The notes under the pieces were generated by a model. It was not told the DNA's origin. It was given only the letters and a program-made list of their open reading frames with translations, and did no database searches. A stretch of DNA of 64,000 nt from Nisaea nitritireducens (GTDB lineage Bacteria > Pseudomonadota > Alphaproteobacteria > Thalassobaculales > Thalassobaculaceae): NCBI RefSeq assembly GCF_014904795.1, contig NZ_JACZFS010000009.1:186001-250000 (forward strand), written 5' to 3'. The translations under genes were made by a program, and so were the position numbers. Positions 19,288-27,618 of the stretch are shown piece after piece (position 1 is the first letter of the stretch; every line of letters begins with the position of its first letter).

Positions 19288-19976
19288 GCACGGGGCACGA
19301 CGATCAGGGCCACGATCACGGACATCATCATCACCACGATCATGACCACGACCATCTGCATCCCTACGATCCAGAGCATCATCACCCGCACCGGGCGGAT
19401 CAGGACGACAGCATGACCTATTACCGCCTGATGGAAGAGGCGGTGCGCGAGCTGATGATCGACAAGGGACTGGTCACGGCTGACGACATCCGTGCCGAGG
19501 TAGAGGCGATGGATGCCCGTACCCCGGCCAACGGAGCACTCGTCGTCGCCCGCGCCTGGACGGACGCGGATTTCAAGACGCGTCTGATTGCGAGCCCGAA
19601 GGAAGCGATCGCCGAAGTCGGGCACGATATCGGCCCGATGAAGCTGATCGTGCTGGAGAACACGCCGGAGGTGCACAATGTCGTCGTCTGCACGCTCTGC
19701 TCCTGCTACCCGCGCTGGATCCTCGGCATCCCGCCGGACTGGTACAAGAGCCGTTCCTACCGCTCCCGCGTCGTCCGCGAGCCGCGCGCCGTGTTGCGGG
19801 AATTCGGCACGGAGATCGCCGATAATCGGGAAGTTCGGGTGCACGACAGCACAGCGGACATGCGCTACATGGTGCTGCCGATGCGTCCCGAGGGCACCGA
19901 CAGCATGAGCGAGGAAGAACTCGCCGCCTTGGTCCACCGGGATTCCATGATCGGCGTGACGGAAGTCAGCGTCTGA
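19284..19976 (+). CDS. Nitrile hydratase alpha / thiocyanate hydrolase gamma-like subunit, Co-type site
   Basis: The metal-binding catalytic subunit, 230 residues. The metal claw is C136-T-L-C139-S-C141 in VVCTLCSCYPRWILG; the threonine (CTLCSC) is typical of cobalt rather than iron (CSLCSC) enzymes. It continues IPPDWYKSRSYRSRVVREPR as in the family. Arg144 directly after CSCYP matches the arginine of thiocyanate hydrolase gamma rather than the usual Trp of nitrile hydratases. The first 36 residues contain 16 histidines, a likely metal-binding leader. No activator gene follows; rpsB is next. The reaction (nitrile to amide, or thiocyanate to carbonyl sulfide and ammonia) cannot be settled from sequence alone. 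Confidence 0.87.
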   Translation: MSTGHDDQGHDHGHHHHHDHDHDHLHPYDPEHHHPHRADQDDSMTYYRLMEEAVRELMIDKGLVTADDIRAEVEAMDARTPANGALVVARAWTDADFKTRLIASPKEAIAEVGHDIGPMKLIVLENTPEVHNVVVCTLCSCYPRWILGIPPDWYKSRSYRSRVVREPRAVLREFGTEIADNREVRVHDSTADMRYMVLPMRPEGTDSMSEEELAALVHRDSMIGVTEVSV

Positions 19977-19995
19977 GATTTGCCGCTCTTCCCCC

Positions 19996-20024
19996 TTGCA
20001 TTTCGGCGCTTCGACCTTTAAAAC
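19996..20024 (+). promoter_or_regulatory. Probable rpsB promoter
   Basis: TTGCAT followed 16 to 17 bases later by an AT-rich TTTAAAA and then CCCGCC, a layout common for strong alphaproteobacterial promoters of translation genes. It lies about 125 bases before the rpsB start, leaving a structured leader. Confidence 0.4.
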
Positions 20025-20039
20025 CCGCCGCATTCATCA

Positions 20040-20055
20040 CGCACACGGGTGTGCG
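20040..20055 (+). promoter_or_regulatory. Hairpin in the rpsB leader
   Basis: CGCACA and TGTGCG pair around a CGGG loop at the start of the probable rpsB transcript. The rest of the leader is GC-rich with further short repeats (GGTGTCCGGGCAGGTGCCTG region). Such leaders can bind S2 for autoregulation in other bacteria; here this is only a possibility. Confidence 0.35.
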
Positions 20056-20147
20056 CGGTGTCGGGGAGACATCCCGGCGCAGCGCTCCGGTGTCCGGGCA
20101 GGTGCCTGGGCAAAACCCGTGGAGGCATAACCGGAGAAAGACGGAAG

Positions 20148-20996
20148 ATGAGCGTCCCTACGTTTACAATGCGCCAGCTGCTTGAAGCTGGTGTCCATTT
20201 CGGCCACCACACGCGCCGCTGGAACCCGAAGATGGAAGAGTACATCTTTGGCATCCGCAACAACGTTCACATTCTCGACCTGCAGCAGACGGTTCCGCTT
20301 CTGTATCGCGCTCTGTCCGCGATCCGCGACGTCACCGCGTCCGGTGGCCGCGTGCTCATGGTCGGAACCAAGCGCCAGGCTGCTGATGTGATTGCCGAGA
20401 CCGCGTCCAAGACCGGTCAGTATTACGTCAATCACCGTTGGCTCGGCGGCATGCTGACCAACTGGAAAACCATTTCCAACTCGATCCGCCGCTTGAAAGA
20501 GCTGGAAGAGCGTTTCGAGCAGGGCATGCAGGGGCTGACCAAGAAAGAGCAGCTCAACCTGTCCCGCGAGCGCGAGAAGCTTGATCGCTCCCTCGGCGGT
20601 ATCAAGGAAATGGGTGGCCTTCCGGACATCATGTTCGTGATCGACACAAACAAGGAACAGCTTGCCATTCAGGAAGCCAACACACTGGGTATTCCGGTCG
20701 TGGCCATTCTGGACAGCAACAGCGACCCGAAAGGCATCAGCTACCCGATCCCGGGTAACGACGATGCGATGCGCGCCGTTTCGCTTTACTGCGAGCTGGT
20801 TGGCAACACGGTTCTCGCCGGTCTGCAGGAAGAAATGATGTCTTCCGGCGTTGATGTTGGCGAGTCGGAAGAAGCTCCGGTGGAGCCGGCTGTTGAAGCC
20901 GCTGCTGAGCCGGTTGCTGAAGCTCCGGCGGAAGCCGCTGCTGAACCGGCGGAAAAGGCTGCTGACGCGGCTCCGACGGAAACCGCAAGCGCCTAA
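20148..20996 (+). CDS. rpsB: 30S ribosomal protein S2
   Basis: S2 of the small ribosomal subunit, 282 residues. It starts [20 protein letters not shown] and has [31 protein letters not shown] and [15 protein letters not shown], all diagnostic. The start was moved inside a longer frame because a GGAGAAAGACGGAAG ribosome site region and the conserved N-terminus begin there. The last 42 or so residues form a low-complexity tail of Ala, Glu and Pro, longer than E. coli S2. It heads the translation/envelope block. Confidence 0.98.
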   Translation: MSVPTFTMRQLLEAGVHFGHHTRRWNPKMEEYIFGIRNNVHILDLQQTVPLLYRALSAIRDVTASGGRVLMVGTKRQAADVIAETASKTGQYYVNHRWLGGMLTNWKTISNSIRRLKELEERFEQGMQGLTKKEQLNLSREREKLDRSLGGIKEMGGLPDIMFVIDTNKEQLAIQEANTLGIPVVAILDSNSDPKGISYPIPGNDDAMRAVSLYCELVGNTVLAGLQEEMMSSGVDVGESEEAPVEPAVEAAAEPVAEAPAEAAAEPAEKAADAAPTETASA

Positions 20997-21026
20997 ACCG
21001 CTCCGGTTTGCTAGACTGATCGTGAT

Positions 21027-21057
21027 GGCGGCGGCACGCGAGGGCGGAGCCGCCGCC
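21027..21057 (+). terminator. GC-rich hairpin between rpsB and tsf
   Basis: GGCGGCGGC pairs perfectly with GCCGCCGCC across a 13-base loop, in the 156-base gap. There is no real T-run (only TT), so it may act as an attenuator or RNA-stability element that sets the ratio of S2 to the much more abundant elongation factor Ts. Confidence 0.4.
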
Positions 21058-21152
21058 GTTACGAGACGGGTTCGAAAAGTTACGATTGTTTGACAGGCCC
21101 GCCGGCCCCGACAGGGAGCTAGGACGGCATGAGCAACGAAAAGAGGAAGACG

Positions 21153-22076
21153 ATGGCTGTCACCGCTGCGATGGTTAAGGAACTGCGCGAAAAGTCCGGC
21201 GCGGGCATGATGGATTGCAAAAAGGCACTGGGCGAAACCGACGGCAATATTGAAGCCGCGATCGACTGGCTGCGGACCAAAGGTCTTGCCGCTGCCGCCA
21301 AGAAGTCCGGCCGTGTGGCTGCCGAAGGTCTGGTCGCGGTTGCGACCGAAGGCACCAAGGGCGCGCTGATCGAGGTCAATGCGGAAACCGACTTCGTTGC
21401 CCGCAACGCCGATTTCCAGGGTTTCGTTTCCACGCTCGGCGGTCTCGTTCTCTCCAACGGCGACGATATCGATGCGCTGAAGGGCATCGCCTATCCGGAA
21501 GCTGGCCGCACCGTTGAAGAGCAGCTGACCCATAACATCGCCACCATCGGCGAGAACATGAGCATCCGCCGCGCCGCGTCGATCTCTGTCTCCAACGGCG
21601 TTGTCGTTCCCTACGTCCATAACGCGGTCGTACCGGGTCTCGGCAAGATCGGTGTGCTGATCGCGCTGGAATCGACTGCCGATGCAGGCAAGCTTTCCGA
21701 GCTTGGCAAACAGCTCGCCATGCACGTCGCCGCGACGTCCCCGCAGAGCCTCTCCGTCGACGATCTCGATCCGGAGCTGGTCGAGCGCGAGCGCGCCGTT
21801 CTGGTCGATCAGGCGAAAGCCTCCGGCAAGACGGAAGAGATCGCCCAGAAGATGGTCGAGGGCCGGATCCGCAAGTACTATCAGGAAGTCGTCCTGCTTG
21901 AGCAGACCTTCGTGATCGACAACGAGAACAAGGTCTCCAAGGTCATCGAGAACGCTGCTAAGGAACTCGGTACCGAGGTGAAGCTCGTCGGCTTCCGTCA
22001 TTTCGTGCTTGGCGAAGGCATCGAAAAGGAAGAAGAAGACTTTGCCGCCGAAGTCGCAGCCACTCTGGGCAGCTAA
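21153..22076 (+). CDS. tsf: Elongation factor Ts
   Basis: EF-Ts recycles EF-Tu by promoting GDP release. 307 residues; the UBA-like N-terminus has [24 protein letters not shown], and the core has [13 protein letters not shown]-type sequence ([13 protein letters not shown]). The start is the ATG preceding [11 protein letters not shown], eight codons inside a longer frame and after AGAGGAAGACG. Order rpsB-tsf-pyrH-frr is conserved across bacteria. Confidence 0.98.
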   Translation: MAVTAAMVKELREKSGAGMMDCKKALGETDGNIEAAIDWLRTKGLAAAAKKSGRVAAEGLVAVATEGTKGALIEVNAETDFVARNADFQGFVSTLGGLVLSNGDDIDALKGIAYPEAGRTVEEQLTHNIATIGENMSIRRAASISVSNGVVVPYVHNAVVPGLGKIGVLIALESTADAGKLSELGKQLAMHVAATSPQSLSVDDLDPELVERERAVLVDQAKASGKTEEIAQKMVEGRIRKYYQEVVLLEQTFVIDNENKVSKVIENAAKELGTEVKLVGFRHFVLGEGIEKEEEDFAAEVAATLGS

Positions 22077-22116
22077 TCGGCAGGATGGGACCTGAAACTA
22101 TACGGGGGAGAGCAGC

Positions 22117-22869
22117 GTGACGGCGATCGAACAAGGTCAGGAGCCGCCGGCTCCCAAGTATAAACGGGTTCTGATGAAAATTTCGGGTGAAGCCCTGATG
22201 GGCGAACGGGCTTATGGCCTGGACCCGGATATGGTCTCCCAGGTCGCGAACGAGATTAAATCCGTTTGGGACCTGGGCGGCGAAGTCTGCGTCGTCATTG
22301 GCGGCGGGAATATCTTCCGCGGCGTCTCCGCAGCCGCCAAGGGGATGGAGCGGGCCACCGCTGATTATATGGGCATGCTGGCAACGGTGATGAACGCACT
22401 CGCCATGCAGAGCGCTCTCGAAGGCATCGGCGTTCAGTGCCGGGTGTTGTCTGCGCTGCCGATTTCCGCCGTGGCGGAGCCCTACATCCGCCGCCGGGCC
22501 GTCCGCCACATGGAAAAGCGCCGTGTGGTGATTTTCGCCGCCGGTACAGGAAACCCGTTCTTCACTACCGATACAGCCGCCGCTTTGCGCGCCTCCGAGA
22601 TGGGCTGCGACGCGATGCTGAAGGCGACCAAGGTCGACGGCGTCTATGACGCCGATCCCGCGATCGCCAAAGACGCTGTACGGTATGATCAGTTGACCTA
22701 CATGGATGTTCTGTCGAAGGACCTCAGGGTGATGGATGCATCGGCGATCTCGCTCGCACGCGAGAACGGCATTCCGATCCTTGTCTTCTCGATAGAGAAT
22801 GTGGGAGCTTTTGCGGATGTGATCCGCGGACGCGGCACCTTCACAATTATAAGTGAGAAGGCTGGATAA
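22117..22869 (+). CDS. pyrH: UMP kinase
   Basis: PyrH phosphorylates UMP to UDP; it belongs to the amino acid kinase fold. 250 residues from a GTG start preceded by GGGGGAG. Visible motifs: [45 protein letters not shown] and [12 protein letters not shown]. The N-terminal dozen residues before the kinase fold are slightly longer than in E. coli, which is common in alphaproteobacteria. Confidence 0.97.
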   Translation: MTAIEQGQEPPAPKYKRVLMKISGEALMGERAYGLDPDMVSQVANEIKSVWDLGGEVCVVIGGGNIFRGVSAAAKGMERATADYMGMLATVMNALAMQSALEGIGVQCRVLSALPISAVAEPYIRRRAVRHMEKRRVVIFAAGTGNPFFTTDTAAALRASEMGCDAMLKATKVDGVYDADPAIAKDAVRYDQLTYMDVLSKDLRVMDASAISLARENGIPILVFSIENVGAFADVIRGRGTFTIISEKAG

Positions 22870-22872
22870 AAA

Positions 22873-23433
22873 ATGTCTGAAGGACCCGATCTCGACGATC
22901 TGAAACGCCGCATGGACGGCGCGCTCTCTGCTCTGGATAAGGAATTCCAAGGACTGCGGACCGGCCGCGCCTCGGTCAACCTGCTCGAGCCGATCATGGT
23001 CGATGCCTATGGCTCCAAGATGCCGATCAACCAGGTCGGCACTGTCGGTGTACCGGAGCCGCGCATGCTGACCGTCCAGGTCTGGGACAAATCCATGACC
23101 AAGGCGGTCGAGAAGGCGATTCGCGAATCCGATCTTGGCCTGAACCCGCAGGTCGATGGCCAGTTGCTTCGTATTCCGCTGCCGGATCTTTCCGAGGAGC
23201 GCCGCGCGGAACTTGCGAAGGTTGCCGCGAAATACGCCGAGTCGGCCCGTATCGCGGTCCGCAATGTGCGCCGTGACGGTATGGACAGCCTTAAAAAAGC
23301 CGAAAAAGACGGCGACCTTTCCCAGGACGAACGCCACCTCTACGAAGAGGAAGTGCAGGAGATGACGGACAAGTTCGTCTCCCGCATCGACGAGGCGCTC
23401 GGGTCCAAGGAAAAGGAGATCATGCAGGTCTGA
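22873..23433 (+). CDS. frr: Ribosome recycling factor
   Basis: RRF, 186 residues, splits post-termination ribosomes with EF-G. It has the [22 protein letters not shown]-terminal domain I helix and the [20 protein letters not shown] region with the C-terminal helix ending in EKEIMQV. It starts three bases after pyrH and ends three bases before uppS, showing tight operon packing. Confidence 0.98.
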   Translation: MSEGPDLDDLKRRMDGALSALDKEFQGLRTGRASVNLLEPIMVDAYGSKMPINQVGTVGVPEPRMLTVQVWDKSMTKAVEKAIRESDLGLNPQVDGQLLRIPLPDLSEERRAELAKVAAKYAESARIAVRNVRRDGMDSLKKAEKDGDLSQDERHLYEEEVQEMTDKFVSRIDEALGSKEKEIMQV

Positions 23434-23436
23434 CCA

Positions 23437-24168
23437 ATGGCGGAATCTGACGCACAACATCAACCAAAACATCCGCGTCACATCGCCATCATCATGGATG
23501 GCAATGGCCGTTGGGCGAACGCACGCGGGCTGCCGCGCACTGTTGGACACCAGCGCGGCGCGGAAGCTGTTCGGCGCACCGTAGAGGCATCGATCGATCT
23601 CGGAATTGGCTATCTGACCCTGTTCGGGTTCTCTTCGGAGAACTGGAAACGGCCGAAGATGGAAGTTCTCGATCTGATGGGGCTGTTGCGCCGCTATCTG
23701 AAGAGCGAGATCGTGGAGCTGCATGAGAAGGGCGTCCGGTTTCGGGTGATCGGCGACCGTGTGCGGCTTGATAGCGATATCGTCAAATTGATCGAGCAGG
23801 CCGAACGTCTGACCAAAGAAAACAGCCGTCTGGTTCTGACCATTGCGCTCAGCTATGGCGGGCGCGATGAGATTGTCAGCACCTCACGCCGACTGGCGGA
23901 GCTGGTCGCTGAAGGGGCCTTGAAACCGGATCAGATCAACGAGCAGATGTTCGGTGAAGCGCTGGAGACGGCGGATATTCCTGACCCTGATCTGCTGATC
24001 CGGACCAGCGGCGAGAAGCGGATCTCCAATTTCATGCTCTGGCAGTGTGCTTATTCGGAGTACGTTTTCCTGCCGACGCTGTGGCCCGATTTCGGCAAGG
24101 ACCAGCTCAGCGAAGCTATAGACGAGTTCTGTCAGCGGGACCGGCGCTTCGGCGCGGCCGTCGGCTGA
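23437..24168 (+). CDS. uppS: Undecaprenyl diphosphate synthase (isoprenyl transferase)
   Basis: Cis-prenyltransferase that makes the C55 lipid carrier for cell-wall and surface-polymer synthesis. 243 residues. The catalytic Asp is in IIMDGNGRWANARGLPR; the substrate segments GYLTLFGFSSENWKRP and DLLIRTSGEKRISNFMLWQ are intact. The gene lies between frr and cdsA, the usual place. Confidence 0.97.
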   Translation: MAESDAQHQPKHPRHIAIIMDGNGRWANARGLPRTVGHQRGAEAVRRTVEASIDLGIGYLTLFGFSSENWKRPKMEVLDLMGLLRRYLKSEIVELHEKGVRFRVIGDRVRLDSDIVKLIEQAERLTKENSRLVLTIALSYGGRDEIVSTSRRLAELVAEGALKPDQINEQMFGEALETADIPDPDLLIRTSGEKRISNFMLWQCAYSEYVFLPTLWPDFGKDQLSEAIDEFCQRDRRFGAAVG

Positions 24169-24175
24169 CCCGGGG

Positions 24176-25063
24176 ATGCCGGGCCCAGCCATTGACCCGG
24201 CACCGGATGGTGTTGGCTCCGGAGCGCCGCAAACGACCGCTCCTGTAGGACGCTCGCGGGAGCTTGTCCTGAGGATTGTATCCTCACTCGTGATCCTGCC
24301 GCCCGTCCTCCTGCTGTTCTGGCTCGGTGACTTGTACTTCCTGGCTCTTGTGACGGTCTTGGCCGCGGCGATGGCATGGGAATGGTGCAATCTCGTCAAT
24401 CCGGACAGCGCAACGGCGATACGCCGTCTCACCGGTCTGACCGCAGCCATGCTTGTCGGTATTGCCGCTTTCAGTTTCCGGCAGCCGGAGGCTTTGTGGG
24501 CTCTTCTGGGACTGCCGCTGATCTATGTGGCCGCGGTCCGCTTTGTCACCGGGGCCTGGACACTGAATCTGTTGCCGGGCCTGTTGATCGCATTCGCCCC
24601 CGCATTCGCTATCTACTGGGTGCGAGAGTTGCCAGGTCATGGGCTTGAGACTGCGCTGTGGCTGGCGTTTTCGGTGGTTATCACGGATGTTGCGGCCTAT
24701 GCGGCCGGGCGGACCATTGGCGGGCCGAAAATCTGGCCGCGGGTCAGCCCGAACAAGACCTGGGCGGGACTTATCGGCGGGATGGCAGGAAGCGCCTGTT
24801 TCGGGGCTCTATTGGCAGTGTATCTGGGACAGACACCTGGTCTCGTCGCACTTGCAGGGGCGGTGATCGCCATCGTCGCGCAGGCAGGTGACTTTGCCGA
24901 ATCGGCCCTCAAGCGTTATTTCGATGTTAAGGACTCCGGGCGTTTGATACCCGGACATGGCGGCATACTCGACCGGGTGGACGGTCAGATCACCGTTCTG
25001 CCGCTGGCGGCGGCGCTGATGCTTCTTTCAGGGAAGAGTATCCTGCTCTGGACCTGGCCCTGA
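24176..25063 (+). CDS. cdsA: Phosphatidate cytidylyltransferase
   Basis: CdsA makes CDP-diacylglycerol, precursor of all membrane phospholipids. 295 residues with about seven to eight predicted membrane helices, starting after a roughly 30-residue Pro/Gly-rich N-terminus. The signature near the C-terminus, QAGDFAESALKRYFDVKDSG then LIPGHGGILDRVDG, is complete. It begins seven bases after uppS. Confidence 0.96.
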   Translation: MPGPAIDPAPDGVGSGAPQTTAPVGRSRELVLRIVSSLVILPPVLLLFWLGDLYFLALVTVLAAAMAWEWCNLVNPDSATAIRRLTGLTAAMLVGIAAFSFRQPEALWALLGLPLIYVAAVRFVTGAWTLNLLPGLLIAFAPAFAIYWVRELPGHGLETALWLAFSVVITDVAAYAAGRTIGGPKIWPRVSPNKTWAGLIGGMAGSACFGALLAVYLGQTPGLVALAGAVIAIVAQAGDFAESALKRYFDVKDSGRLIPGHGGILDRVDGQITVLPLAAALMLLSGKSILLWTWP

Positions 25064-25068
25064 GCGAA

Positions 25069-26319
25069 ATGCTGAAAACGACTGACAAAATGCAGGATCA
25101 ACAGCGCAAATCGGTTTCCGTGCTTGGGGCTACCGGCTCCGTCGGCGGCAGCACGGCAGACCTGTTGCTGGCAAATCCGGACCGTTTCTCTGTGACGGCA
25201 CTCTCCGGTGGCCGCAACGTTGTACGCCTGGCTGAACTCGCGCATGCGCTGAAGCCCGAATTCGTCGCGATTGCCGATCCGGACAGCTATGCCGACCTGA
25301 AGAGTGCCTTGTCGGGAACCGGGATCGAGGTTGCGGCCGGGGATGCGGCTGTTTGCGAGGCTGCTGCACGCCCGTCAGACTGGGTGATGGCCGCCATTGT
25401 GGGGTGTGCAGGCCTGTTGCCGACACTGACGGCGGTCCGGCGGGGCGCGACGGTTGCTCTGGCGAACAAGGAATGCCTGGTTTCCGCCGGCGATATCATG
25501 ATGCGTGAGGTCGAGGCCTCGGGCGCAACATTGCTGCCGGTCGATTCCGAGCATAACGCGATCTTTCAGGTGTTCGAGCAGCACAGGCGCAAGGCGATAG
25601 ACAAGATCGTGCTGACAGCCTCCGGTGGCCCGTTCCGCGATGCGACCCTGGCGGAGATGGACCTGAAAACCCCCAAGCAAGCGGTAGCGCATCCGCAATG
25701 GAGCATGGGGGCCAAGATCTCGGTCGATTCCGCGACGATGATGAACAAGGGGCTGGAGGTCATCGAGGCCGCGCATCTGTTCGATCTGGACGTGGACCGG
25801 ATTGATGTCCTGGTTCACCCCCAATCGATCATCCACAGCATGGTTGCCTACTCGGATGGCTCGGTGCTGGCGCAGCTCGGCATGCCGGACATGCGAACAC
25901 CGATCTCCTACGCTCTGGCCTGGCCCGAGCGCATGGAGACCACGGTCCAGAAACTCGACCTGACTGAGATCGCCAAACTGACTTTCTTTGCTCCGGACAT
26001 GGAGCGTTTCCCCGCACTGGCGCTGGCGCGTGAAGCCCTGCGCTCCGGCGGCGCGCAACCCGCTATTCTGAATGCGTCCAACGAAATTGCCGTGGAGGCT
26101 TTCCTGGACAAGCGCTTGCCTTTCACCGGAATCGCGGAACTGGTCGGCGACGCATTGCAGGCTGTAAACGTGGGCACACCGCAGACAATCGACGATGTGA
26201 TTGCCCTTGACCTGGACGTCCGCGGACAAGCCCGAGAGCTGATTTCAGGTGCTCGCCGGACGTCGTCGTCGGCTCTCGTTTCCGAGAGCGCCATTGAGAT
26301 TGAGGCCGACCGTCTCTAA
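25069..26319 (+). CDS. dxr: 1-deoxy-D-xylulose 5-phosphate reductoisomerase
   Basis: Dxr converts DXP to MEP, the committed step of the non-mevalonate isoprenoid pathway, using NADPH. 416 residues. It has SVLGATGSVGGSTADLL (NADPH site), ANKECLVSAGDIMM, the metal-site motif VDSEHNAIFQ, LTASGGPFRD and SVDSATMMNKGLEVIEAAHLF. A second ATG seven codons in (25090) is a possible alternative start. The C-terminus is about 15 residues longer than in E. coli. Confidence 0.97.
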   Translation: MLKTTDKMQDQQRKSVSVLGATGSVGGSTADLLLANPDRFSVTALSGGRNVVRLAELAHALKPEFVAIADPDSYADLKSALSGTGIEVAAGDAAVCEAAARPSDWVMAAIVGCAGLLPTLTAVRRGATVALANKECLVSAGDIMMREVEASGATLLPVDSEHNAIFQVFEQHRRKAIDKIVLTASGGPFRDATLAEMDLKTPKQAVAHPQWSMGAKISVDSATMMNKGLEVIEAAHLFDLDVDRIDVLVHPQSIIHSMVAYSDGSVLAQLGMPDMRTPISYALAWPERMETTVQKLDLTEIAKLTFFAPDMERFPALALAREALRSGGAQPAILNASNEIAVEAFLDKRLPFTGIAELVGDALQAVNVGTPQTIDDVIALDLDVRGQARELISGARRTSSSALVSESAIEIEADRL

Positions 26320-26362
26320 ATAGAACAAATCGTAACAAATCGTTCTGAGGATCGCCGTCGCT

Positions 26363-27496
26363 ATGGAATTTCTGACCGGTTTCGCTGGAAGCCTGATCCC
26401 GTTTTTGCTGATCCTCACCGTTCTGGTTTTTGTCCATGAACTTGGACACTACTGGGTCGCGCGTCGGGCAGGCGTCCGGGTCGAGGTGTTCTCTGTCGGT
26501 TTCGGGCCGGAATTGTTCGGCTGGAACGACAAGCACGACACCCGATGGAAGATCTCGGCCATCCCGCTGGGCGGTTATGTGAAGATGTATGGCGACGCGG
26601 ATCCAGCGAGTGCCACATCCGAGGGGCTGGAAGAAATGACGCCGGACCAAAAGGCGGTCTCCTTCCATTACAAGAGCGTCGCCCAGCGCATTGCTATCGT
26701 TGCAGCCGGTCCGGCCGCGAACTTTATTTTCGCGATTGTTGTTCTGGCGGGGCTGTTCATGGTTGTGGGGCAGCGCTACGCGCCGGCGACGATCGACGAG
26801 GTGATGCCTGACAGCGCCGCTGCTGCTGCCGGACTTGAGGCCGGAGACCGTGTGCTGGAGATCGCTGGCACCGAGGTCACACGTTTCGGCGATCTTCAGG
26901 TTGTCGTGCGCGAAAATCCCGGCACGGCGTTGCCGATGATCGTGCGCCGCGGCGATGCGGAACTCAATTTGACCATTACGCCGAAAGAGATCATCACCGA
27001 GGACCGCTTCGGCAATGCGCTCAGGTTCGGTCAGCTTGGGGTGCGCAGCAACAATGTCGCCATGATCAAGCATGGTCCGCTGGATGCGCTCTGGAGTGCG
27101 ACCGTCGAGACCTACAGCATGACAGCCCAGACACTGCGTGCCGTAGGCCAGATGATCACCGGCTCCCGCGGTACGGAGGAGCTAGGCGGGCCGATCAAGA
27201 TCGCGCAGATGTCCGGCGAAGTGGCAAAGCAGGGCTGGGATACGACGTTCTGGTTCATGGCCGTACTTTCGGTCAATCTCGGCCTGATCAATCTGTTCCC
27301 GATTCCGGTGCTCGATGGCGGTCATCTCGTGTTCTATACGGCAGAAGCGATTCGGGGCCGACCCCTGAACGAACGTTTCCGTGAATATGCATCCGTGGCT
27401 GGGCTGTCTCTGGTGATTGCGCTCATGGTGTTCGTCACCTGGAATGACATTGTCAGCAATTCATTCGTGCAGAAAATCGGCGAGATTTTCGGCTGA
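26363..27496 (+). CDS. rseP: RIP zinc metalloprotease (site-2 protease)
   Basis: Intramembrane protease of the RseP family, which cleaves anti-sigma factors and leftover signal peptides. 377 residues. The active-site HELGH is in the first membrane helix at about residues 26-30; a single PDZ domain covers about residues 120-205 (LEAGDRVLEIAG), fewer than the two in E. coli. The C-terminal helices contain the second metal/active motif NLFPIPVLDGGH. It precedes bamA, as in most proteobacteria. Confidence 0.96.
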   Translation: MEFLTGFAGSLIPFLLILTVLVFVHELGHYWVARRAGVRVEVFSVGFGPELFGWNDKHDTRWKISAIPLGGYVKMYGDADPASATSEGLEEMTPDQKAVSFHYKSVAQRIAIVAAGPAANFIFAIVVLAGLFMVVGQRYAPATIDEVMPDSAAAAAGLEAGDRVLEIAGTEVTRFGDLQVVVRENPGTALPMIVRRGDAELNLTITPKEIITEDRFGNALRFGQLGVRSNNVAMIKHGPLDALWSATVETYSMTAQTLRAVGQMITGSRGTEELGGPIKIAQMSGEVAKQGWDTTFWFMAVLSVNLGLINLFPIPVLDGGHLVFYTAEAIRGRPLNERFREYASVAGLSLVIALMVFVTWNDIVSNSFVQKIGEIFG

Positions 27497-27618
27497 CTTC
27501 GGGGGTGCTGGACACAGCACTCCGTAAGTTTTCGAATTATCAACGGAATCACCGGTTTAATGCGTGTTCCAACCAGTCTATAGTCCGCCACCGGACTGAC
27601 CTTCACAGGGTTTGATAA

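Noticed and set aside
19299-19391. The CAC/CAT-rich DNA at the start of the metal subunit as a simple repeat or CRISPR-like array
   Set aside because: It is in frame, encodes the histidine-rich leader and has no regular repeat-spacer pattern.
20037-22001. A 654-residue open frame antisense to rpsB and tsf
   Set aside because: Both plus-strand genes are certain and highly biased in codon use, which opens the opposite frame.
21958-23724. A 588-residue open frame antisense to tsf, pyrH, frr and uppS
   Set aside because: It crosses several certain genes and has no recognisable domain.
27541-27618. A separate bamA promoter (TATAGT at 27579-27584)
   Set aside because: The -10-like hexamer is good but no matching -35 lies at the right distance, so I did not list it as a feature.
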